From: Globomyces pollinis-pini
Lineage: Eukaryota > Chytridiomycota > Chytridiomycetes > Rhizophydiales > Globomycetaceae
Reading direction: 5' to 3'
Assembly (NCBI GenBank): GCA_025399215.1
Contig: MU621469.1
Span: 1-15,118 of the forward strand
Length of the DNA: 15,118 nt
Shown: positions 8,631 through 15,118 of the stretch, piece by piece
How the letters are laid out: every line of letters starts with the position of its first letter
Position numbering within the stretch: the stretch's first letter is position 1
Notes under the pieces: model-generated
What the model was told of the DNA's origin: nothing
The model's input: only the letters and a program-made list of their open reading frames with translations
The model's database searches: none
Translations under genes and position numbers: made by a program

Positions 8631-11600
8631 CATGATATTCGCGTTTACCCAACACTCGGATGAGACCACGCAAGTCCATCCACCAATTTTCTTTAGGTCT
8701 TCGCATTTTCATGTCGCTTTCCAACATAATATCCTTCATAGTGGTTGGAACGATGGTAGCTCCACGAATACCAATAATGATAGAATGTTTATCTGATTGT
8801 GTGTATGTTCGCATAAATTCTGTAGGTGTGATTTCTTTAATGACATCGTCAAGCCATTCCATGCATGAAACAGCAAGTTTAGTTGCACGGATTCTATCTA
8901 ATGGTGAAGGGATATCACCCTGTTGTAAGTGACCCAACACCGTTTCCCGTGAATCAAATAATCCCTTTCCTTCAGCTCTAAGAATCCCTGCGATCGCAGC
9001 AGTAGAATAGACAGCTGGTTCGGTATTTTCGGCTCTTAATATAACTCTACCTTCTGTCATAATATTGTTCTTGGCCTCATCAGTATAACGACGAATAAGA
9101 TGCTTCACATCGCTTGAAATAGTTTCTAAAGATAAACCTTCCTCAGGGATATAAGAGGCAGTAGCACCGATAGTTAAAGCACTTAATGTTGCAAGATATC
9201 TAACAGTTCATCAGAATTGATAAAGCTCTTACCCACAATTTCCTCCATGGGTTTCCACAACAAATACTCGCTTACGAGAGGCATTGGCTGATAACCGAAT
9301 ACTATCACAGGCAGCCACTATAACATTCAAGGCTGTGTCGGATCCGATTGAATAATCAGTACCAGGGATATTGTTAGATATAGTTGCTGGTATGTGAACC
9401 ATTGGAATGCATAATGCAGGATATACCGATCTTCCTTCCGTTAAAGTCAATTGAGCTGAAAGTCCCTCGAATCCTCCTACAATTATCAAGGCGTGAATGT
9501 TGTGTTTCTGTAAATGATATGCAATAGCTCCAGTTTCAACATATGATGAGATTCCATATGCCTTTTTAATGCTAGCACCAGGAATTGGGCTAGGATGGTC
9601 ACGATTACTTCCCAACTGACTTCCACCCAAAACTTGCCATCCTCGAACATCTTCCCAGTGCAAAACCGATAACTCATCACGCACCAATCCTGAAAATCCG
9701 TTTCGGATTCCAATTGGTAAGTGCCCTTTACTATGACAGAGACGTGCAATAATTCTGGTTGCTGCATTCATACCACCAGCTGGAGCTCCAACATGTAGAA
9801 TACCCACACGAATACGCTATTGTTTACATAAAATTGGTCCTACATTTTCTTCTAGAAGAGTGCTAGAATGGCTTTCAGAGGCAGCTCGCAAAGAACTGGC
9901 AATGTATGCATCGTACGCCGAAGTAAAGTCAGGGTCACGTAATTCCATGGCTTTTGCAAAATCTTTCTTTGCAATTGAAGCACTGACACTTTGAGTCTAT
10001 ACCATCAAACTAACTTGTAATTACCAATTTTACGGCTTCCATTAATGGCACAGAAATGATCTTGTTTTGACTCATTCCTATCATTGGTGCTGGAATATCA
10101 CGACTGGATCTTAGTACAGCGTCAACTGCTTCCACACCTTGAACAGTGGCCTAAAAGTCAGTAAATGACTTCTCATACTAAGTAGCGATCAAATGCACAA
10201 GTTGAACCTCCACGTTGGACATGCCCCAAAGTTGTTACTCTAGTGTCAAGTCCCAATTTATCTTCCAAAGTCTTCTTTACTTCATCTGGTTTAATTGGAT
10301 TCAAGTTTCTGTCAATAGCACCTTCACAAACAATAACTAGTGACTTTCTGTTTCCATATTGACGATTCTATCATTTTAAGAAATTAAATCATACCTTACT
10401 GACAACGTCACACATTTCTTTTTTCCAGTCATACCCATACTTTTCTTGGTTCAATGGTGGTGGTCGTTCAGGGATAAAACAAGCATCTGCACCTACCTAC
10501 AAATCAGCATAATATAAACAATCATACAGCAATAGCAGCCATCAATGCCAACCAACCACAGTGTCTACCCATCACCTCAATAACGAAAGCTCTTTGGTGG
10601 GATTGTGCAGTTGAAGATAAACAATCAACAGCTTCACAAATTCGATGCAATGACGTTACAGCACCAATTGTAATATCTGTTTTTTAATATATTCAATACA
10701 TTACCAGTTGATGACATATCATTATCAATCGAACCAACTAGACCAACAATGGCCAAGTCGTTCCTTAGAGATTTCGATTCATCAACAGTCAATTTTCCTA
10801 CATATTAAACTAAAAAAATTACCTTGAGTAACTAGCTCGTCTACCAATCCACACCATTCAGCTCTAAAAGTATCTGCACCAGTCAAAGAACCATCACCTA
10901 TTCGAAGGTTAAAGGTTTTTAAAATACCTCCAATAATGACCAATGCATCAATTCCATTTTTGATCAAGTTGTAACATGCTTTCAATCTACCCTCTCTACT
11001 TCTGAAATCTTTACATCTTGCTGTACCAATCAAAGTACCACCCTAAAAAATAAATTACATGTTAGACGCAATACTTTGGCCAGATAACCACGAACTGAAT
11101 CCCAAGATAATTGCTTGATTTTATCACCACCATCTACTAAACCTTGATAACCTTCATAGATGGCAAATGGAGTGCAGCCTTTATGCAGGGCCACACGAGT
11201 GATGGATCTTACAGCAGCATTCATTCCACAAGAATCCCCACCAGAAGTCAAAATACCAATTTTTTTGTTTTTGGCAGATAGATGTTGAGGGATTGAGGAG
11301 AATGAAGTGCTTTTAATGTGAGTTGGATCCTCTGTTTTGACTTTTGGGGATTCTGCAGTGTTCTTTGGGTTAAATGAGTGTGATTCTAAGAAGGTAACAG
11401 TATTTTGTAGAGGATCTTTTAATGTAACACTATCAGGAGAATCTAGCAAGGAAGAATCCACCACATTATTGATTGACAAGTAATTTTTGAAATCCTATAA
11501 GGCATTACTATCGCGAAGTGGTTAAATTGTAATGAATTAGTTGAACCATCAAAGATATGGGGTGATTGGATGAATACCTTTAAACTATCAATAATAATAT

Positions 11601-11811
11601 TGATTTCAGTAGGAGATTGTTCATTTTTTGATAAAGCTAATTTGATATGAATGCCGATATGGGAATAAAAATGCAAGTGACAAACATGAGTATTTAGATC
11701 ATTTGAAAGGACTTTAAAACCCAGCTTTGAATAAAAAGCGATTTCCTTTTCATATAAAGCGAGATCATTTGTTGCAATATTTAATTGGGACATGTGCGAT
11801 AAACCAGACAT
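8626..11811 (-). CDS. ATP-dependent 6-phosphofructokinase, fungal type, twelve exons
   Basis: Exons 11811-11578, 11494-11075, 11042-10928, 10897-10823, 10797-10705, 10676-10528, 10496-10395, 10367-10179, 10150-10025, 9996-9844, 9816-9233 and 9199-8626 join in one frame to 937 residues, close to yeast subunits. It phosphorylates fructose 6-phosphate in glycolysis. Residues about 1-115 are the glyoxalase-like N-terminal domain of fungal PFK, ending DPLQNTVTF. Then come a polar linker and two PFK halves. The N-terminal half carries GGDSCG (163-168), GGDGS (256-260), SIDNDM with likely catalytic D306, MGRHCGW and GHVQRGGS. The C-terminal half starts near 553 ([13 protein letters not shown]) and has lost catalytic residues (SNNIPGTD), as expected of the allosteric half. 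It could be an alpha or beta subunit; I cannot tell. Unusual substitutions are STC in [14 protein letters not shown] and GD in [11 protein letters not shown]. Confidence 0.93.
10898..10927 (-). other. 30-nt stopless intron inside the PFK GGDGS motif
   Basis: This intron (GTATTTT...GAATAG) interrupts the codon for the second Gly of GGDGS. It is a multiple of three and has no in-frame stop, so retention would insert ten residues into the ATP-binding loop instead of ending the protein. Removing it restores [13 protein letters not shown] exactly. Confidence 0.8.
11495..11577 (-). other. 83-nt first intron of PFK, the only long one found
   Basis: The donor GTATTC follows codons for DSLK and the acceptor CTTATAG precedes DFKNYL. 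The small PFK-like paralogue at 13972-14385 has an intron at the same place and phase (after HSLK, before NFFSYV), and the flanking sequences align without gaps on its left side and with about one residue difference to DPL on its right. This supports removing all 83 nt. Read through, the frame hits a stop after about 44 codons. Confidence 0.75.
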
Positions 11812-12162
11812 TTCAAAGTGAAGATGAAGATGAGAAAGTAATGAAATAAATTACACGCCACCACTGACTTAATCAGAATTGATGTAGTTGAATCACTCTC
11901 AGTCAAAAAAAAAATCTTTGTATTGATTTCTTTGCTTTTTATTTCCTGTGTTGTTGATTTCGTCATTCCCTGTGTTGTGTGTTGTGTTTTCATCATCTTA
12001 TTCCTTAACTTGTTTTTTGTGTTTTGAATCGAAAGTGCTATTGTAATCTGAGTTGGAATCTCACTAATAGATAAACTCAAGGAGGTTGAAAAAAAACACA
12101 AATGAATTGATTGGTTGTCAAGTTCAAAGACCTGGCTCTTTATTTAAAAAGTAAAACTATAT
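11812..12162. promoter_or_regulatory. PFK upstream region with TGTGTTG tracts
   Basis: This 351-bp gap lies between the PFK start (minus strand) and the stop of the seven-span gene, so it holds the PFK promoter and leader. On the plus strand there is a run of ten A at 11905-11914 and a TGTGTTGTGTGTTGTG tract near 11971-11986. The PFK sense strand is therefore rich in CA repeats. A 106-codon minus-strand frame (11781-12101) is low-complexity and not called. Confidence 0.5.
12139..12144 (-). terminator. Candidate polyadenylation signal AATAAA for the seven-span gene
   Basis: AATAAA on the minus strand lies about 20 bp after the TAG stop of the seven-span membrane protein. The position is typical; its use is inferred. 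Confidence 0.5.
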
Positions 12163-13326
12163 CTATGCTGACTTTGTTGGAAACGTTGGTGCAGACCGAT
12201 GATGACCTGATGGATATACTACTTGGTTTGACACCATTCGACTATTTTGATTGGCCATTTGATTTGGCATCCCTTGCTGATTCGTATTATAACCCGAGTT
12301 AGGGAATGTTTGTTGATTCAAATGAACAGGTGTTGGCTGTGTATACTCGGTTGCAAACAGATTCACACTTTTAGTTGCATATTTACTATTTTGACTATGT
12401 GTACGCACCATTTCAATAGAGTCTCTTTTCACCACTGGTCGTGGTGTGACAGAGCGATGGGAACGGTTGTGTTGAGATGCCTCCAATGAATTTTGACGCG
12501 TGCGATTGGTGGAATAGTCTTCATCAGAACTATCTGGTCGATAAATATTTCGTAACGTAGTGCCGAATTTTAGATTAGCTGCAGATCTAAAAGCCAAACA
12601 TGTCAAGGTAACTGTACTATCAAATGCAGGATAGTCCAAAATCACTAATATCTTGCCCACAATGTCCAATACGACCAAAAACGCGATAATGTTGTAAGTT
12701 GCATTCAAAGACATGGACTTGCTGCTACTCTTCCTCGGTTTCGGTACACCAGCACCAGAACCACTCTCCACTCTCGCTTTCAATGCTAATACTTTACTCA
12801 TGAGTATGTAATCCGCAATCGATGAGATAACATTCACAGAGATTACCAAAGCAATAGAGATTGGCTTGTAATATTTGGTATTGTAGATCGATTTTCTAGC
12901 GAGCATTTTTGATGACTGTGAATCTTGAATTGCCATGACTACTAACGATAGTGGTAATAGTGGGAGTAAATATAGCACAATCACATACTTGTTAAGAAAC
13001 TCCATGAGCCGTTTAGACTTAGACACTCCATTCGTCAATTTCACTATACTGTTGTGCATCAAAATAACCAAACCATATTGTATGCAAATATTAAAGGCCA
13101 ATAAGCAAATATCATTTGCAGTTGGATATTCTCCAGACTGATTGGTAAAGTAGTACACCACCATAAAGAACACGGATATAAAGCACAATAGATTCAAGAA
13201 CATCTGCCTTGCTTTATCTTGCAATACATTGAAAGAGACACCATACTGAATCAAAGACAGAGTTGATTGTGTAAAACAAACACCATTGAAAAACATCGCA
13301 CCAGACAGTTGAAGTAAGTTGACCAT
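12163..13326 (-). CDS. Seven-span membrane protein with long polar C-terminal tail, function unknown
   Basis: A 387-residue intronless frame. About seven hydrophobic segments are visible: residues about 3-20, 42-60, 72-90, 113-133, 154-175, 211-230 and 236-251. A basic, serine-rich loop (about 183-206, with KPRKSSSKS) precedes the sixth. The last ~130 residues are soluble and rich in Asn, Gln, Ser and Thr, with RPDSSDED and many possible phosphorylation sites. This topology, seven spans plus a phosphorylatable tail, resembles a G-protein-coupled receptor, but I recognise no family motif such as DRY or NPxxY and do not claim one. It is transcribed in the same direction as PFK, whose start is 351 bp downstream. 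The start is 46 bp from a possible plus-strand ATG at 13373. Confidence 0.65.
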   Translation of the reverse strand: MVNLLQLSGAMFFNGVCFTQSTLSLIQYGVSFNVLQDKARQMFLNLLCFISVFFMVVYYFTNQSGEYPTANDICLLAFNICIQYGLVILMHNSIVKLTNGVSKSKRLMEFLNKYVIVLYLLPLLPLSLVVMAIQDSQSSKMLARKSIYNTKYYKPISIALVISVNVISSIADYILMSKVLALKARVESGSGAGVPKPRKSSSKSMSLNATYNIIAFLVVLDIVGKILVILDYPAFDSTVTLTCLAFRSAANLKFGTTLRNIYRPDSSDEDYSTNRTRQNSLEASQHNRSHRSVTPRPVVKRDSIEMVRTHSQNSKYATKSVNLFATEYTQPTPVHLNQQTFPNSGYNTNQQGMPNQMANQNSRMVSNQVVYPSGHHRSAPTFPTKSA

Positions 13327-13372
13327 TTAATAATTTAATAATGTATCTAAATTTTGCTCAATTCCATTCGTG

Positions 13373-13860
13373 ATGTCTGGTGGAATTATATACATTGGCC
13401 TTGGTGCCACTGTTCTAATCAAGCATGAATCCCAAAATACCAAGGTACCACGTTTCTGTAAGGAACTAACTAAGTATCAAATCAAGTTTAATGGCCTCCA
13501 AATCTCTAAATCATGAAAAATCGAATTCCATTTACAACTGTTAGAATTGCCCCATTCAACTTCAATGGTATTTTGTTTATGCCTCTCATTTAAAACGTGG
13601 TTACACCGTATATTAAATTGATAGGATGTAAAATTTTCACAACGTGCTTAAGATATATTTACTGCTCACTATTTATTGGGATTTAATGATAATAGTCTTT
13701 GGGATATGCATCCAACAAAATCGTATACGAGCAACAAAAAATTATTGGTTGTATTACGGACAATAGCTGTATGGCACATTTATGATTTTGCAACCCTTTA
13801 TTTGGTACTCGAACGTGTATTATGGATTGAATCCTTATTAATTAATCTACAGTGTTGAAT
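13373..13860 (+). other. Unresolved region, possible decayed or heavily split small gene
   Basis: From ATG 13373 a frame opens with MSGGIIYIGLGATVLIKH, a small hydrophobic N-terminus, and runs 47 codons to a TGA at 13514-13516. The same frame then continues for about 35 more codons (EFHLQLLELP is its most protein-like part). A separate 60-codon frame lies at 13676-13858. Possible short introns exist (for example 13445-13474, GTACCAC...CTAACTAAG), but I found no set that gives a complete protein. The opening and the spacing of the LLELP part faintly recall the TIM14/Pam18 group, yet the diagnostic HPD motif is not present. It may be a pseudogene, a gene with introns I cannot place, or chance. 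Confidence 0.25.
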
Positions 13861-13971
13861 TTCAGAGTCTTATTTCATGAAGTTTCTTATCGACGTTTAT
13901 TCTGAAGACGAAAAATAACATGATTTCAATTGGGTTCTATTGAGCAAAATATGGTAAAATATAAATATGAC

Positions 13972-14385
13972 TTAGTACAATACGCACTTGTTTGATCGAC
14001 CACCATGCTCTAAAAATTCTAATCGATTTAAAAGTGGATCATGAAGTAATATTTTAGAATCGGTCATTTCCAAGCTCCCCATCATATCCTTATTTTTAAC
14101 ATAGGAAAAAAAGTTCTACCATCAATTGGTTGGAAAATGATTTACCTTCAAACTGTGAACTTGAAATGTCAAAGTCATTGGAAGGTTACTATCTTCTACT
14201 AGTCGTATAGATATCCCAATTCCAATTGGTGAATCAAATTGTAGTAATGTTTCTGATTTCTTGGATGAAAAAATCTTGAAATCCAAGGTTTGATAAAAGT
14301 CAATTGATTTGTAATACAGATACTCGTCGTTTGTCTTGAGCAATATCAGCGAGATATGAGAGATACTAGGGTATGAATATTTCAT
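13972..14385 (-). CDS. Stand-alone PFK N-terminal (glyoxalase-like) domain protein, two exons
   Basis: Exons 14385-14146 and 14115-13972 join across a 30-nt intron (14145-14116, GTAAAT...GGTAG) to 127 residues. The protein aligns along its whole length with the first ~115 residues of the PFK encoded at 8626-11811: SHISLILLKTNDEYLYYK against [18 protein letters not shown], then IDFYQTLDFKIFS against [23 protein letters not shown] against [10 protein letters not shown], and DPLLNRLEFLE against [11 protein letters not shown]. The intron sits at the same place as PFK intron 1. After the stop (13974-13972) no kinase sequence follows in the next several hundred bases of the minus strand. It is therefore either a separate small protein or the stump of a duplicated PFK gene. 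An in-frame TAG directly precedes the ATG. A role in binding or regulating PFK is only a guess. Confidence 0.7.
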
Positions 14386-14749
14386 CTAAACCCTTTTTTG
14401 GCATTAGGTGGTGAAACTATCATTTTCAACCGTACGGTATTGTGTTCAGAGTGCTTCAAACGGAGATTCAATTCACAATTGTATATTTTAATGACTATGT
14501 GAAGCTTTCTTTTGGTATGCATTGACTGTTACAAACTATGGTGAAGTGAACAAGTGTTAGTCTAGGTAGGCTTTTTCTGACACAAGCAGGCGAGAAATGA
14601 AATTTGAACTAATGAAGTACAAGTCAGAATATCAATATTTTGAATCTATTAGTTGAATGAGATTGTTCTTATGGATATACTTCGCGTAAGTTCCTTGTAA
14701 TGACACGGCTCTAGACTTGCAAAATCTTGCTAGATTAGTTCCCAGTATT
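14386..14749. other. Intergenic stretch between divergent genes
   Basis: This is AT-rich sequence without a confident gene. A GTAAGT donor at 14686 and an acceptor TCTAG near 14714 enclose a 29-nt intron-like stretch after a short ATG frame (14671), which could be an upstream exon of the right-edge gene, but the frames do not join cleanly. No tRNA or repeat is seen. Confidence 0.35.
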
Positions 14750-14879
14750 ATGTTGTTTGAGTACTTTGATTTACTTAAAGAAGTCAAGTTTGGCTTTCTA
14801 ATGAGCCATATCTCTCGTAAGTGAAACAGCTATTATTTCATCATATAAATTCCAAAAAGCAAAACGCTTTCCCTGTAGT

Positions 14880-15118
14880 ATGAATCACAGAGAAATTGAA
14901 AACGAGAAGCAGAAAGATCGAAGTTCACATCAGTATCGTCAAATGAATAGAGATGAACTGTTGGAGACAACGGACAAACAGAAACCACCTCGGAGTTCCA
15001 AGTACATATTCAACGAAAAGATGACGGAAAATGCAAATCCAAGGGAGATTCGACATCATTCGTCAAAAGATATCATCCAACAGAACGGAACCAAATTTTC
15101 CGAAAAATCGAATCCAAC
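14880..15118 (+). CDS. Start of an unidentified hydrophilic protein, cut by the window edge
   Basis: From ATG 14880 the frame is open for 79 codons to the end of the window. It begins MNHREIENEKQKDRSSH and is rich in Lys, Glu, Arg, Asn and Gln, with no hydrophobic core, so it is probably disordered or an N-terminal tail. GC content is higher than in the surrounding spacer, which supports coding. An upstream exon is possible: the frame 14750-14816 (MLFEYFDLLKEV...) ends at a GTAAGT donor, and a 43-nt intron (14817-14859) would join it in phase through PKRFPCS to this ATG. That frame is itself open back to 14690. The acceptor (AAAAAG) is atypical for this window, so I list only the firmer part. 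I do not recognise the protein. Confidence 0.45.
   Translation, partial: MNHREIENEKQKDRSSHQYRQMNRDELLETTDKQKPPRSSKYIFNEKMTENANPREIRHHSSKDIIQQNGTKFSEKSNP

Noticed and set aside
11495..11508. A 14-nt intron (GTAATGCCTTATAG) in PFK that also restores the frame
   Set aside because: It keeps an extra 23 residues that the paralogue at 13972-14385 lacks, and the paralogue has an intron exactly at the upstream donor. The 83-nt intron gives gap-poor alignment, and 14 nt would be far below every other intron here.
11781..12101. A 106-codon minus-strand frame upstream of PFK
   Set aside because: It is low-complexity, rich in Thr, Lys, Asn and Gln from CA-rich DNA, and overlaps the PFK start in another frame.
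12111..12489. Plus-strand frames of 63 and 80 codons
   Set aside because: They are antisense to the polar tail of the seven-span protein and its 3' end.
1..15118. tRNA, rRNA, CRISPR arrays, insertion sequences or long repeats
   Set aside because: I scanned both strands by eye for tRNA B-box-like sequence, direct repeats with regular spacers, terminal inverted repeats and transposase motifs and found none.
1..15118. Ciliate or altered genetic code suggested by the tiny introns
   Set aside because: TAA, TAG and TGA all act as stops at gene ends and the spliced proteins need no reassignment; the fungal PFK architecture also argues against it.

Overview
The window reads as nuclear DNA of a eukaryote with a compact, AT-rich genome. 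It most likely comes from a fungus, probably outside the well-studied yeasts and moulds. The best evidence is a 937-residue 6-phosphofructokinase of fungal architecture: a glyoxalase-like N-terminal domain fused to a duplicated PFK body. F-box/LRR and multi-span membrane proteins fit but do not decide it. The standard code is used: in my gene models TAA, TAG and TGA all end genes. I cannot name the genus.

The key to the window is its introns. Joining exons by protein-family continuity gives 25 introns in five genes. Twenty-four are only 25-33 nt long (GT...AG, mostly GTA...TAG) and one is 83 nt. Plain open reading frames therefore break real genes into pieces that look like pseudogenes. All splice calls here are inferred from sequence and protein-family conservation, not from transcripts.

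Layout from left to right: a frame-broken SET-domain-like remnant (3-181); an intronless F-box/leucine-rich-repeat protein (507-2405, +); an intronless multi-span membrane protein (2496-3485, -); an OMA1-type M48 metallopeptidase in nine exons, one of them 5 nt (3516-4473, +), whose start is 30 bp from the previous gene's start; an NPEPL1-type M17 leucyl aminopeptidase in three exons (4523-6048, -); an M13 neprilysin/PepO-type metallopeptidase in four exons (6355-8524, +); 6-phosphofructokinase in twelve exons (8626-11811, -); an intronless seven-span membrane protein with a polar tail (12163-13326, -); an unresolved, possibly decayed small-gene region (13373-13860, +); a stand-alone copy of the PFK N-terminal domain in two exons (13972-14385, -); and the start of an unidentified hydrophilic protein running off the right edge (+).

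The genes do not form one pathway. Three unrelated metallopeptidases (M48, M17, M13) sit side by side, probably serving mitochondrial quality control, peptide turnover and oligopeptide cleavage. PFK is the committed step of glycolysis, and the small paralogue nearby looks like a partial duplication of its regulatory end. Gene spacing is very tight: 30 bp between divergent starts, 49 bp between convergent stops, and two stop codons that lie inside AATAAA polyadenylation motifs.
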